Assembly: GCA_903871875.1 (NCBI GenBank)
Contig: CAIQIR010000137.1
Location: 62,001 to 126,000 of the forward strand
Source of the DNA: an uncultured Schlesneria sp.
GTDB lineage: Bacteria > Planctomycetota > Planctomycetia > Planctomycetales > Planctomycetaceae
Reading direction: 5' to 3'
Length of the DNA: 64,000 nucleotides
Shown here in pieces: positions 46,007 through 56,400 of the stretch (positions are counted from its first letter, which is position 1; each line of letters begins with the position of its first letter). The translations under genes were made by a program, and so were the position numbers. The notes under the pieces are model-generated. The model made no database searches. It saw nothing but the letters and a program-made list of their open reading frames with translations, and was not told where the DNA came from.

Positions 46007-46774
46007 TCAGGCCTGATCGCTTCTGGCCTTGAGCGCCGTATTCCAATTCTCTTGAAAGTGGTCCAGGTTCAGCCCCCCGACAATCAGGCTGGTGACGTCG
46101 GCGTTGCCCAGCACGAACCGGATCGATTCGTCTGCCGCCAGCTTGCCCGACGACAGGCCCTTCTTGACGAAGACCGCCACGCCGGCCGCAGCCGCCTGCG
46201 ACATGACCTGACTGTGACTGGTGTCTTGCAGGTGATATTCGACCATCAGTGCGTCGGCCCATTTCAGGCCCAGTTCCGCTCCTGCCACCGTTTTCCCTGA
46301 CAGGCCGATCGCTCGAATCAGGCCTCGTGCACGATAATCTTGCAGAATCGCTACGGTGTCCGTTTCCAGCAGAATCTGTTGGTCATGGCCGTTCGAGTGA
46401 ATGAAGACCAGATCCAGTACGTCGGTTTTCAGATTCCGCAAACTGCGTTCGAGACTGGTTCGCACCCCTTCGGCGGAAAAATCATAAGTCGATTGACCAT
46501 TTTCAAAGGTCTCGCCGACTTTCGTCGACAGAACGAATTCCGATCGTCGATGCCCGATCGCTTGCCCGATCCGCGCTTCGCTCAGTCCGTAAGCGGGAGC
46601 CGTATCAATCAAGGTACATCCCAGATCCAGAACGGAATTGAGTAACCGTCCGACCGCAGCCTCGTCGGGCAGGTCATAGGGAACGGGATATTTCACGCCT
46701 TGATTGCGACCAATCTTGAAGGCACCAAATCCCAAGGGGGGAACCGCTAATCCTGTTCGACCGATCGGTCGCAT
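46007..46774 (-). CDS. Aldo/keto reductase
   Basis: A 255-residue NAD(P)H-dependent oxidoreductase on a TIM barrel, smaller than the usual 280-330 residues. The catalytic tetrad is present: Asp in LIDTAPAYG, Tyr in the same motif, Lys in STKVG and His in FIHSNG. The ATG at 46774 has GGAG 7 nt upstream. Residues LGFGAF and [12 protein letters not shown] are family-typical, closest to fucose/aldose dehydrogenase-like members. Substrate unknown. It follows the DSD1-type enzyme gene by 105 bp on the same strand. Confidence 0.88.
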   Translation of the reverse strand: MRPIGRTGLAVPPLGFGAFKIGRNQGVKYPVPYDLPDEAAVGRLLNSVLDLGCTLIDTAPAYGLSEARIGQAIGHRRSEFVLSTKVGETFENGQSTYDFSAEGVRTSLERSLRNLKTDVLDLVFIHSNGHDQQILLETDTVAILQDYRARGLIRAIGLSGKTVAGAELGLKWADALMVEYHLQDTSHSQVMSQAAAAGVAVFVKKGLSSGKLAADESIRFVLGNADVTSLIVGGLNLDHFQENWNTALKARSDQA

Positions 46775-46879
46775 GTCGTCACTCCATTCCACCGGGAACA
46801 GCCCTCATCCGGGCCCGTTTCCGATCGTCCTGTCCATTGTCTTCGACTACTTGTGCTATCGAATGTTTGTCACCAAAGT

Positions 46880-48019
46880 TCAAATCAATTTGCCCCGCGC
46901 CAGAATCGGCCAGACCGTTTCCAGTCGATCGTCGCGAAAACAAAGATACTCGTCGTGCAGCATCGTCGTCAGGTCGGAATAACCGACAATCAACTCGACC
47001 TGATCGCCGATCCTCAATTCGCGCGAGGCCGGCCCCAGTTCCAACACCAGATGTTCGGCACTGTGACGGACGATTTTGGCATCGTCCCAGTCGCGAATCA
47101 CCGGGGGATGATGCTCGGCCGTGATCGATTTGCCGCCGGCATCCAGGACAGCTCGATCGTAGGCCGGTCGACTGACAACGGTGGTCAGCACGGTGAGTGC
47201 CGGCTCGAACCCATCGGAGTCCGGCATCCGTGCATAGTATGGATCGCCAAAAATGGCTCCGCCCGCCTGCAGTTCGGTCAGCGCCGCGCAATCAAGGCAC
47301 TGTCGTAGCGACCCCGTGCCACCGGCACTGACGATGTCACAGCAGAGCCCATTCCGGCCATAGAGAGTCTTCGCGTGCGACAAAATCCCCAGGGCCGCAT
47401 CGATCGCTGCGCGTTTCGCTTCGGGGTCGGTCAGGGCCATCACATGCCCTTCGTAGCCCATGATGCCTTTAAGCTCGAGACCCGGCAGCCGCACGATGCC
47501 TTTGGCGAGTTCCAACGCATCGCGACCAGGACGCACACCGGTCCGTTCCATGCCGACATTAATTTCCACCAGGGCCTGGCAGCGGACACCCTGCCGCAGG
47601 CATTCGTCGGACAGTGCTTCCGCCTGGACGTAGTGATCACAGGTGACGATCGGCTTGATGAACTGGCACAGCCGGGCCAATCGCCGCACCCGCCCCGGAC
47701 CGACGGGCAAATGAGCGATCAAAATGTTCTGGATCTCCGCTGCCGCAAACACTTCGGCTTCGGAAATCTTGGCACAAGTGATGCCCATCGCGCCGTGACG
47801 CAGCAAGCTGGCGGCGATGTCGGGTGACTTGTGGCACTTCGCGTGCGGTCGCCAACCCTTGCCGGCGGCAGAGGTCATGGCCACCGCTTTTTTTACGTTG
47901 GCTTCGAACCGAGACAAATCCAGGCACAGACAGGGCGTTTCCAGCTCGTGTTTGAGCTGGCCTGGTCTGTGGGCGAAGTCCGGTGTCATCGGCGGCGTCT
48001 CGGAACGATCAATCGTCAT
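46880..48019 (-). CDS. DSD1-family PLP enzyme (D-threonine aldolase/D-serine dehydratase-like)
   Basis: A 379-residue fold-type III PLP enzyme. The N-terminal alanine-racemase-like barrel carries the PLP lysine, about Lys61, in RPHAKCHKSP. The C-terminal beta domain has the divalent-metal site HHP...DWDDAKIVRHSAEHLVL. The ATG at 48019 is chosen; an earlier GTG at 48112 would add 31 residues without a clear site. These enzymes cleave D-threonine or dehydrate D-serine; the specific reaction is not decided by sequence. Confidence 0.88.
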   Translation of the reverse strand: MTIDRSETPPMTPDFAHRPGQLKHELETPCLCLDLSRFEANVKKAVAMTSAAGKGWRPHAKCHKSPDIAASLLRHGAMGITCAKISEAEVFAAAEIQNILIAHLPVGPGRVRRLARLCQFIKPIVTCDHYVQAEALSDECLRQGVRCQALVEINVGMERTGVRPGRDALELAKGIVRLPGLELKGIMGYEGHVMALTDPEAKRAAIDAALGILSHAKTLYGRNGLCCDIVSAGGTGSLRQCLDCAALTELQAGGAIFGDPYYARMPDSDGFEPALTVLTTVVSRPAYDRAVLDAGGKSITAEHHPPVIRDWDDAKIVRHSAEHLVLELGPASRELRIGDQVELIVGYSDLTTMLHDEYLCFRDDRLETVWPILARGKLI

Positions 48020-48170
48020 CAAGGGGTTCAATACAGAATGCGGGTGAATGAGCAGCGGTAATTTTGAGGCGTCTTGGCCTGCCCGATCGGCCTCAAGTTC
48101 GATTCGGGACACGGCACGTCGATCGACCTCTGGGTCGACTTGATCAGCCAGCGGACTTCCGCCAGGGCGG

Positions 48171-49673
48171 TTACGGTTTCGCCGGTCGCTCGTAAGTAAA
48201 AGGAAACGGACGCAGTTGGTCGGAACACAGAAATAATCGCACGGTCCGAAAGGGGCGACCGCCCCGCGTCATCTGAATCGGCGGCAGCGGCGTGATTTCG
48301 CGGAAATAGGGTTCATAGATCTGCGTCAGCCCTGCTTGCTGATCCGCGTCCAGCAAGATGCCATCTTGTCCCAGCCAGTCTTCGGGACGACTCCAGAACG
48401 CGAAGCCGCGGGCATCCCCCTGACGATAACAGGCCACGGGAATGTGATTGCGACACGCGAAGGCAATCTGGCCGCTGTCGAACCAATGATTGGTGAAGAG
48501 AAACGTCTTGGGGCGATCGACGAAGCCACGTGTTTGTAACTCGGCGGCAACCGATTCCCAGCCACTGATCTCGATGCAGGGATCTCGAAACGGAAGTGGG
48601 ACCAGACCGAATCGCGCTTGGACCAGAAACGCGCCGGCGACTGCAATCAGAAAGGTTGTCATGAAGACCAGCCAGCGTTTGACGATCAGCGGTTCGCGGA
48701 TCGACCGCTCGGCCCAATTCGCCCCCAGCAGTGGAAACAACGGCAGAAATCCGATCAACGGCCAATGAGGCAACAAGGGGCGAGTTAGCGACACGGCCGT
48801 AAACAGCCCCAGTGGCACCAGCGACTGGCACAACAGCAATCGATCATTACCGGTCGCGGTGCGGAACGAGCGCCCCCGGCTGACCAGGATGACCGCCAGC
48901 GAATACCAGATCCAGGGAAACAGCAGCGCCATCGGACCGAAGAACATGACGGCCAGTCCGCCCAGTTGAATTTTTCCACCCATCGCTCGTGCCGTCTGAA
49001 ATCCGAACGAGGCCCAATCGTGCTGTACGTTCCAGATCAGCACCGGGACCAGCCCCAGGAATCCAATCGCGGCCGCCAGATACGGACCGGGTGTCAGCAG
49101 CAGAAAGCGGGCCGACGGCGTCACAATGATGTAGGCCAGGGCGCCCAACGGCAGAAACACCGCGTGATACTTGCTTAGCATCGCTCCGGCACAGGCCAGT
49201 CCCACTCCGATCCAGGGAACGGTCCGACCGGGCGAAGCGATCAGCGCTTCACTGAGTCGCCACATCGTCAGCAAGGCGAAAAACAACAGCGGCCCATCGG
49301 GCAAGACGAATGCCCCGGCGGCCGCCGTGTAATAGGCACTGAGGTTCAGCGCCAGGGCGGCATAAAAACCGGCGGATTCACCGTACCAGCGGGACGTCCA
49401 GCGAAACAGGATCCAGGTCGAACCGGCAAACAGCAGCACAAATCCCAGCCGGATCGAGAGCGGATGCAGCCACCCGCCGCAGGCCGCGATCCCCAACTGA
49501 GTGATATACCGCAACATCGGTGGATGATCGAAGTAACTCCAATCGGGATGGACGGAGTACAAGAAGTGATACGCTTCGTCCTGACCGGTTTCGAGACTGG
49601 CCGCCCAGCCCAGACGCACCACCAGCGTCACCAGGATCAAGAGGATCAGATTGCGGCGGGGACGACTGAACAC
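48171..49673 (-). CDS. Family-39 glycosyltransferase (ArnT/PMT-like membrane protein)
   Basis: A 500-residue polytopic membrane protein with about ten helices. The first periplasmic loop has the GT39 signature, with acidic catalytic residues in GQDEAYHFLYS and the DWSYFDHPPMLRY motif. Family members move a sugar from a polyprenyl-phosphate donor to lipid or protein on the outer face of the membrane. The start is a GTG at 49673. It lies 47 bp after the phosphatase-barstar gene on the same strand. Acceptor and sugar are unknown. Confidence 0.88.
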   Translation of the reverse strand: MFSRPRRNLILLILVTLVVRLGWAASLETGQDEAYHFLYSVHPDWSYFDHPPMLRYITQLGIAACGGWLHPLSIRLGFVLLFAGSTWILFRWTSRWYGESAGFYAALALNLSAYYTAAAGAFVLPDGPLLFFALLTMWRLSEALIASPGRTVPWIGVGLACAGAMLSKYHAVFLPLGALAYIIVTPSARFLLLTPGPYLAAAIGFLGLVPVLIWNVQHDWASFGFQTARAMGGKIQLGGLAVMFFGPMALLFPWIWYSLAVILVSRGRSFRTATGNDRLLLCQSLVPLGLFTAVSLTRPLLPHWPLIGFLPLFPLLGANWAERSIREPLIVKRWLVFMTTFLIAVAGAFLVQARFGLVPLPFRDPCIEISGWESVAAELQTRGFVDRPKTFLFTNHWFDSGQIAFACRNHIPVACYRQGDARGFAFWSRPEDWLGQDGILLDADQQAGLTQIYEPYFREITPLPPIQMTRGGRPFRTVRLFLCSDQLRPFPFTYERPAKP

Positions 49674-49720
49674 GCGAAGATTCCATTCCTTGTCAGAAGA
49701 CGATTCCCAGTTCCCGGGGT

Positions 49721-50929
49721 TCAGTCCAAGACCAATTCCACTCCGTCGCTGGATTCGCAGCCGCCGGGACCATGCACCTGGATTAATTCCATCAACCAGT
49801 CAAAAATCGTCGAGCCACGACCGTGTTGGGCCAGGGTCAGATCATGCTCGATGGACGCGCGATTCGAGGGATGACAGCGATCCAGATTCTTTTCGAGCTG
49901 CCGCGCGGTCTCGGGATACCCAAACCGCTCGCGTGAGATCGCCGAATTCTTCCACCGCAGCAGAAAGCCGCCCTTCGGCGTGCCAAAACCACCTCGCAAC
50001 AGATCGTTGAAGGCGTTCATGTTGCGGCCCCAGTCGACACCGGGCACCAGCACGCGACTGATTTCCTCGAAGAACTCGTCCAGCGTACTGAAGTTGGCAC
50101 CGTCGATTTCGTAGGTCTTGCGCAGGATTCGCAGCACGACATCCTTCAAGCCGGGAACGACCGAGATGCCATTTCCGCCATAGATCGTTGGTTCGCCATT
50201 CCAATCGACGAACTGCCCGCCCGCTTCCTCGACGATCGGCAACAGGGCCGCGGCATCCCAGGCATTCATCGCCGGGTCGACCATCACATCGGCTCGGCCG
50301 GTGGCGACCAGCATATGTCCGTAACAGTCGCCCCAACCCCGCGCCAACTGCACCGAACTCAATAGCGTTTCAAAGGCCTCGCGATGGCCCATCGCAAACC
50401 AGCGCGCCGCATTTGTGGTACTGAAGGTCGCTTCGGCCAGAGTTGTGACTGACGACACCTGCACGCGACGCGGCTCCTGATCGCCGATTTGCCACCACGC
50501 GCCGCTACCGCGCGCCGCATAGACCACTTCGTGCAGCGCCGGAAAGCGAACGACGCCGATCACACATTTTGTGTCGTATTCGACGCCGATCAGCGTTCCG
50601 AACAGCGGCACGCCATGCACGAACGATTTTGTGCCGTCGATCGGGTCGATGATCCAGCGAAAGCCGGTCGTCCCCTCGTGATCGGGAAATTCTTCACCCA
50701 GGATCGCGTCTTGGGGAAATGACACGGATAACCGCTCGCGAATCATCAGCTCGGTTCGTTTGTCCGCTTCGGTGACAGGGCTCAGATCGCGTTTACGTTC
50801 CACGACAAGATCGGCCGTCTGGTAATAGCCCAGGATCAGTTCACTGGCCTCCCGCGCAACGGTCAGGGCGAAGTCCAGACGCGAAGACAGTTCTTCAGCG
50901 GGCAAGTCAGCAAGGGGTGTCGTCGTCAC
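49721..50929 (-). CDS. Inositol monophosphatase-family enzyme fused to a barstar domain
   Basis: A 402-residue fusion from a GTG at 50929 (a TTG start at 51055 would add residues without protein character). Residues 1-268 are a lithium-sensitive inositol-monophosphatase/histidinol-phosphatase domain: GEEF near 79, DPIDGT at 95-100 and NAWDAAAL with Asp225, all metal ligands. Residues 271-402 are a barstar-like RNase-inhibitor domain: YEIDGANFSTLDEFFEEI, GRNMNAFNDLLRGGFG and the C-terminal extension CHPSNRAS...FDWLMELI found in bacterial barstars. The two are in one frame with no stop. A possible internal start for barstar lies at 50137. The GT39 gene follows. Confidence 0.88.
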   Translation of the reverse strand: MTTTPLADLPAEELSSRLDFALTVAREASELILGYYQTADLVVERKRDLSPVTEADKRTELMIRERLSVSFPQDAILGEEFPDHEGTTGFRWIIDPIDGTKSFVHGVPLFGTLIGVEYDTKCVIGVVRFPALHEVVYAARGSGAWWQIGDQEPRRVQVSSVTTLAEATFSTTNAARWFAMGHREAFETLLSSVQLARGWGDCYGHMLVATGRADVMVDPAMNAWDAAALLPIVEEAGGQFVDWNGEPTIYGGNGISVVPGLKDVVLRILRKTYEIDGANFSTLDEFFEEISRVLVPGVDWGRNMNAFNDLLRGGFGTPKGGFLLRWKNSAISRERFGYPETARQLEKNLDRCHPSNRASIEHDLTLAQHGRGSTIFDWLMELIQVHGPGGCESSDGVELVLD

Positions 50930-51128
50930 AAGAAGATTCCGGTCGCGGTAAGAAAAAGAAGTCGACACAAGACTACCTTGGTAACGGATTTGAAGCGACC
51001 GTCCAATCCAGGTTTGCCCGGTCTGTGCCCACAAAGTTCGCGTTTCGGCGGACAAATCGCGGCCGTGCGCCGGGCAATGAGCCGAGTCAGATCCAGGTCA
51101 CCGATCGACCGGAAATTTTAAAAAAGTG

Positions 51129-51230
51129 TTGGCCAAGTTGGCCAAGTTGGCAAACATCCCTGTTTTGTAGCGTTTGGACCAGATTTGGGTTTGGCAAAGT
51201 TGGCCAAGTTCCCTGTTTCATGGCGTTTGG
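51129..51230. repeat. TTGGCCAAG short tandem repeats and diverged duplication
   Basis: A 9-bp unit TTGGCCAAG occurs twice in tandem with a third variant TTGGCAAAC (51129-51155). The following CCCTGTTTTGTAGCGTTTGG is repeated in altered form at 51211-51230 after another TTGGCCAAG. The whole looks like a roughly 45-bp unit duplicated once and then diverged. Confidence 0.7.
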
Positions 51231-51514
51231 CGGATCGGGTGGTCATTCGATTCATGATGAAGGCCTGAAGGAAAAGGGCGAAAGCGCACCGCGATCCCGG
51301 CAAGTCGGGAGACCGCAGTTCGCAAATTCCGTGACGACGGTCCTGATGAAACCGACAACGATTTCACGATTTCCTGGGGTGCGAAGAATTTCGAAGCGGA
51401 TCTTGATCGGTCAGCTGGAATCGTCGATGAGTGGTCTGTTTTTCATTTTTCTTTCTCCGAGAGGTTAGAACTTTTCGCATCTTACAGTTGTTTTGTCGCT
51501 TGATAATCGCAGTG

Positions 51515-51530
51515 TTCCAAACGTTTGGAA
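51515..51530. promoter_or_regulatory. 16-bp perfect palindrome
   Basis: TTCCAAACGTTTGGAA reads the same on both strands without a spacer. It lies about 315 bp before gspF and 585 bp before the phosphatase-barstar start. It resembles an operator for a dimeric regulator, but the binder is unknown. Confidence 0.45.
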
Positions 51531-51845
51531 ACAAGCGGACAAATAGTTGTCTGCGTCGCGAAAGGATCTGATGCAGACCTGAAATCGGCCGACAAATTGG
51601 TGGGTGACCGCCTTCGCACCCGCCGATCGGACTCGCCGGATCCAACGTGATTTCGATAGACTTCCCCCCGTCGTAAGGCTCAAATGAAAAAAGATGTCTC
51701 CGAGATTCGCTCGGGATCGTTGGTAATGGAAATTTCAGACGGCTCAAACAACCCTCTGCCGCCCCTGTTCCTTTCTGCCGGTTTTTCATTCCTGCCGTCA
51801 GCGGGAATTGATCGCACAATTCTTTTGGTGGTTTAAGTTCATTTC

Positions 51846-53087
51846 ATGGCCGAGTTTCACTACATCGCTCGTGAACTGTCCGGCCAGCAGGTCGAAGGGA
51901 CCGTGGCAGCGGCGTCGGAACGTGAAGCGCTGGGATCCTTGGCGGCAAAGAACTTATTCCCAGTCTCGATCAAAATGGCCGAATCGGCCAAGGCTCATCA
52001 GGCCAACAAACGGCGCCGCGTACCGGCCCGCATTCTGGCCGTGTTTTACACGCAATTGGCCGACCTGTTGCGGGCAGGGGTGCCGCTGCTGCGGGCGCTC
52101 GACCTGTTGGTCAGACAAACGCGACAGATGACGTTGAAGCTGGTGGTGCAGGAAGTTCGCGATCAGGTCGCCGACGGAACACGCCTGGCCGAGGCTTTGC
52201 GGCAACACCCGACGGTCTTTAATGAACTGACCGTCAGCATGGTTCGCGCGGGCGAAGAAGGCAGCTTTCTGGAAGAATCGCTGCAACGGATCGCCGACTT
52301 CACCGAACATCAAGAAGATTTGAAGGGCCGCGTGGTCGGAGCGATGGCCTATCCGGCCTTCCTGGTCGTGGTCGGCAGCATGGTCGTTGTCGGGATGCTG
52401 GTCTTTTTCGTACCGAAATTCGAACCGCTGTTTAACACGATGCGCAAGGAAGGAACGCTGCCCTGGGCAACGACCAGCTTGCTGGCGGTGAGCGGATTTT
52501 TGCAGAGTTATGGCTGGGTGTTGTTGATCGCCGCCGGCGGAGGGGTCTTTTTTGGACGGAACTATTTTGCCAACGAAGCCGGTCGCCGTCGTTTCGACGA
52601 AATGCGTTTGAAAATCGTGGGTGTCGGTCAAGTGGTTCGCAGCCTGGCCGTCGCCCGTTTCTGCCGGGTGCTGGGAACCTTGCTGCATAACGGCGTGCCG
52701 ATCCTCAGTTCGCTGCATATCGCCAAAGATGCGACAGGCAATCGCGTGATCAGTGATGCGATCGCCCAAGCGGCCGACCATGTCTCGTCAGGCCGATCGC
52801 TGGCCCAACCGTTGGCTCAATGCGGCCAATTCCCGGCCGACGTACTGGAAATGATCGCCGTCGGTGAAGAGGCCAACAATCTGGAACAGGTGCTGGTCGG
52901 AATAGCCGACAAGATGGAACGTCAAACCAATCGCCAACTGGATCTGGTCGTCCGGCTGCTGGAGCCACTCATGCTGGTGATCATGGCCGGCATTATTCTG
53001 TTCCTGTTGATTGCGCTGATGCTGCCCATCTTTAACAGTTCGTCCATGACGGCGGTGGGACGTTTGTTCACATCGGGATCCTGTTGA
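51846..53087 (+). CDS. Type II secretion/type IV pilus inner-membrane platform protein (GspF/PilC)
   Basis: A 413-residue polytopic platform protein of type II secretion or type IV pilus assembly. Two copies of the T2SSF domain occur at about 65-190 and 270-390. The first has FYTQLADLLRAGVPLLRALDLL and the second FCRVLGTLLHNGVPILSSL. Three hydrophobic helices are near 168-190, 215-235 and 380-400. It is the only secretion gene in this stretch; no GspE ATPase or pilin gene adjoins, although the DUF1559 prepilin-like proteins could be clients. A hairpin follows the stop. Confidence 0.92.
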   Translation: MAEFHYIARELSGQQVEGTVAAASEREALGSLAAKNLFPVSIKMAESAKAHQANKRRRVPARILAVFYTQLADLLRAGVPLLRALDLLVRQTRQMTLKLVVQEVRDQVADGTRLAEALRQHPTVFNELTVSMVRAGEEGSFLEESLQRIADFTEHQEDLKGRVVGAMAYPAFLVVVGSMVVVGMLVFFVPKFEPLFNTMRKEGTLPWATTSLLAVSGFLQSYGWVLLIAAGGGVFFGRNYFANEAGRRRFDEMRLKIVGVGQVVRSLAVARFCRVLGTLLHNGVPILSSLHIAKDATGNRVISDAIAQAADHVSSGRSLAQPLAQCGQFPADVLEMIAVGEEANNLEQVLVGIADKMERQTNRQLDLVVRLLEPLMLVIMAGIILFLLIALMLPIFNSSSMTAVGRLFTSGSC

Positions 53088-53091
53088 GGCG

Positions 53092-53114
53092 GCCGAGCGG
53101 CCTTTTCGCTCGGC
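53092..53114 (+). terminator. Hairpin after gspF
   Basis: GCCGAGCG and CGCTCGGC form an 8-bp stem with a 7-nt loop starting 5 nt after the stop. There is no T-run, so a terminator role is possible but not certain. Confidence 0.45.
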
Positions 53115-53303
53115 AAAAGTCGCCCGCTGTCTGCGAGAGGATGGCTGGTCGCAGGAAGGGCGTTCAATGGTCACTGGGCGAGGGGCGAACAGACGAGGTC
53201 TTGTGCGCGACCGGCTGTCCTCTCGCCGAGCGGGGGCGTGTTTTTTCAAAATTCGGACTGGCACGGCGAATGCATATCAGGCGCAGCCTGATCGCGGCGA
53301 GTG

Positions 53304-53322
53304 TGGCCAAAAGGCCATTTTT
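53304..53322 (+). terminator. Short terminator-like hairpin with T-tract
   Basis: TGGCC-AAAA-GGCCA is followed directly by five T. The stem is only 5 bp. It lies in the 359-bp spacer (53088-53446) between gspF and the hybrid kinase, which otherwise contains no convincing gene. Confidence 0.5.
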
Positions 53323-53446
53323 CAGCGGTTTTCCTCATTCCTCCCCCCGTTGTTGTGTCGCCGCCTGCCTCATAGAATTCCACCCTGTCAGATGAACGCT
53401 CAGTCAAAGAGCCAGGACGCTTCGAAGCTAGATCGCATTGGCCCCT

Positions 53447-56400
53447 ATGACTATGAATCGGATCTCGCCCACTGTCCTTAGTCTTCGTTCACGAACCAAT
53501 CTCGTTTTCGGAACCCTCGCCGCCCTGGCGTTGTTTGTGATCAGCGGGTTGATTTCGTACCTGAATATTCAAACACTCAATCGCAACGCACGCTTGATCG
53601 CGCAAACGCACGAGATCTTGCTGGCTCTGAACGACGTCCTGTCGCTGGCCAAAGATGCCGAAACGGGACAGCGCGGTTTCGTGATCACGGGCGACGAGAA
53701 GTATCTCGCCCCCTATTCAGCGGCAGTCGTCCGACTCGACTCGCGCGTGTCCGATCTGGAACTGCTCACACGTGACAGCCGCGACCAGCAGTCTCGCGTC
53801 GGGGCGCTCAAAACGGCCCTCGTCATCAAACTGCATGAACTGGCCGAGACCGTCGGGCTTCGGAGAACTCAAGGTTTTGAAGCCGCCCAGGCCGTGGTGA
53901 TCTCCGATCGTGGCCAGGCGGCGATGGATGCGATTCGAACCGAGATCCAGGACATGCACTCGGCGGAACGCCTTCGCCGGAACGAGCGCATCGCGGCGAT
54001 GGACAATGCGTATCAAATCGCACTGAGCAGCAGTATCTTGACCTGCCTGTTTGGAATGGCGGTCTCCGGGATCGTCGCCTACCTGTCCCGCCGAACGTTA
54101 CTCCTGCGGCACGAGCAGGACTGGATGCAAGAAGGGCAGATCGGCCTGAGCAAGGTCATGGTAGGAGACCAGCGGCTGGAACGGCTGGGTGAAAACATCT
54201 TGCGGTTTCTAGCGGATTATCTGGACGCGCATGCCGGGGCGTTCTTCGCCAGAAATGGCAATGACTTTCGTCGCGTGGCCACGTACGGAGTTCCCGCGTC
54301 GGGCCGCGTGCCGGAACGGTTTGATCTGAACGATGGACTATTGGGCCAGGCCGCAAAGGACGGCAAGACGTTTGTGCTGCAAGACGTCCCCGACGGCTAT
54401 CTGACGATCGGCAGCGGTTTTGGCGAACACGTTCCCCGCCATCTCCTGGTCGCACCGGTCTCGGCCGATGATGCCGTGAATGGGGTGATTGAATTGGGGT
54501 TTATCGAACCGCTGAGTCAATCGATGATCGAGTTCTTGGACCGCGCCACGGGATCAATTGGGATCGCGGTCCGAACGGCCAATGATCGCCTGCAACTGCA
54601 GAACCTGCTGGAAGAAACCCAGCGCCAGGCCGAAGAACTGCAGGTGCAAAGCGAAGAGCTGCGCGTGTCCAATGAAGAACTGGAAGAGCAAAGCCGGGCG
54701 TTGAAAGAATCGCAACAGCGTTTGGAACTTCAACAGTCGGAACTCGAACAGACCAACGGTCAACTCGAACTTCAAGCGCGGGCCCTGGAACAACAGCGCG
54801 ACGAGGCCGATCGCATCAGTGCGACCTTGCAGGTACAAGCCCGGGAACTGGAACTGGCCAGCCAATACAAATCGGACTTTTTGGCCAACATGTCGCATGA
54901 GTTGCGGACCCCGCTGAATTCATCGCTGATTCTGGCCAAGCTGCTGGCGGACAATCCCGCACAAAACTTGTCCGCCGAACAGGTGCGGTACGCCGAAACG
55001 ATCCAGTCCGCTGGCAACGATCTGTTGATGCTGATCAACGATATTCTCGATCTGTCGAAGATCGAGTCCGGTCATATGGAAATGCATCCCGAGCCGGTTC
55101 GCCTGTCCGAGTTGATGGACGACATGAGTCGGACATTCCAGCCGATTGCCGACGAGAAGGGATTGCAGTTCCGCATGCAGCTCCTGCCGGGCTGTCCCGA
55201 AAAGCTTACCACGGATCCGCAACGATTGGAACAGATCCTGAAGAATCTGCTTTCCAACGCGATGAAGTTCACGGAACAAGGCGAAGTGACGTTCCAGGTG
55301 AGCCATCCCGACGAAGGCCGCGTCGTGTTCGCCGTAACGGATACGGGGATTGGGATCCCTCAACATCAACAGCAACTGGTCTTCGAAGCGTTTCGTCAGG
55401 CCGACGGCACGACCAATCGCAAATACGGCGGGACGGGACTGGGGCTGTCGATTTCTCGCGAACTGGCGCGACGATTGGGCGGCGAGATTCAACTGGTCAG
55501 CGAACCGGGTCAGGGCAGCACGTTTACCGTGACGGTTCCCGAAATTTACGACGCCACTCTGATTCCGGCCCGCCTGCCGATCATTCGCCAGCAAGGGGTC
55601 GCCGCGCCGCTCGCCGCGACGGTCAAGGCGGATCTTCCGCAGCCGCCAGTGACGACACCGGCTGTGAATTCGGCCCCGGCCAGTGTCCGCCGCATGGATG
55701 ACGATCGCACCCGTCTGACCGGTCAACGGCGAGTGATTCTGGTGGTCGAAGATGACGAGAATTTTGCACGGATTTTGTATGACCTGGCGCACGAATTGAA
55801 TTTTCAATGCCTGATTGCCACCACGGCGGAAGAAGGGCTGGCGGTCGCGGCTCAATACCTGCCGAGTGCGGTGGTGCTGGATGTCGTGCTGCCGGATCAG
55901 TCGGGCCTGTCGGTGCTCGATCGATTGAAACATGACGCCCGCACGCGTCACATTCCCGTGCATGTGGTGTCGGCCGGCGATTATGCCGAAATGGCGATGG
56001 CGCTGGGGGCGGTGGGCTGTAACCTGAAACCGGTCAAACGCGAAGAATTGACCCAGGCCCTGCGGCAGCTGGAAACGCGGTTCGCCCAGCGCATGCGGCG
56101 GGTCTTGCTGGTCGAAGATGATCTCGTGCAGCTGGATAGCCTGGGAAAACTGCTGGGGACTCAAGATGTGCAAACGGTCGGCGCACGCAGCGCCGCAGAA
56201 TGTTTGCAGCATCTCAAAGCAGAAACGTTCGATTGCATGGTGCTCGATTTGTCGCTGCCCGATGCGTCGGGATATTCGCTGCTGGAAACACTCAGCCGCG
56301 AAGATAGCTATTCCTTTCCACCGGTGATCGTTTACACCGGACGTGAACTTTCGATCGACGAAGAACAACGGCTACGCAAGTATTCCAAGTCGATCATTAT

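Larger units (their letters stand above)
50930..51845. other. Long intergenic region with repeats and palindrome
   Basis: This 916-bp divergent spacer lies between the phosphatase-barstar gene and gspF. Overlapping frames on both strands (plus 50917-51468, minus 51364-51819) show no domain, no good start and low-complexity composition, so I do not call them. The region holds TTGGCCAAG repeats at 51129-51230 and a 16-bp perfect palindrome at 51515-51530. Promoters for both flanking genes should lie here. Confidence 0.5.

Noticed and set aside
51129-51155. Possible CRISPR array
   Set aside because: The units are 9 bp and directly adjacent, without spacers, so this is a short tandem repeat and not a CRISPR.
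50917-51468. 183-codon plus-strand frame before gspF
   Set aside because: It overlaps the start of the phosphatase-barstar gene and passes through the TTGGCCAAG repeats; there is no domain and no plausible start site.
51364-51819. 151-codon minus-strand frame in the same spacer
   Set aside because: No recognisable domain, no binding site, and it crosses the palindrome at 51515-51530, which looks regulatory.
54920-56368. 482-codon open frame on the minus strand
   Set aside because: It is antisense to the HisKA, HATPase and receiver domains of the hybrid kinase; the composition is that of a shadow frame.
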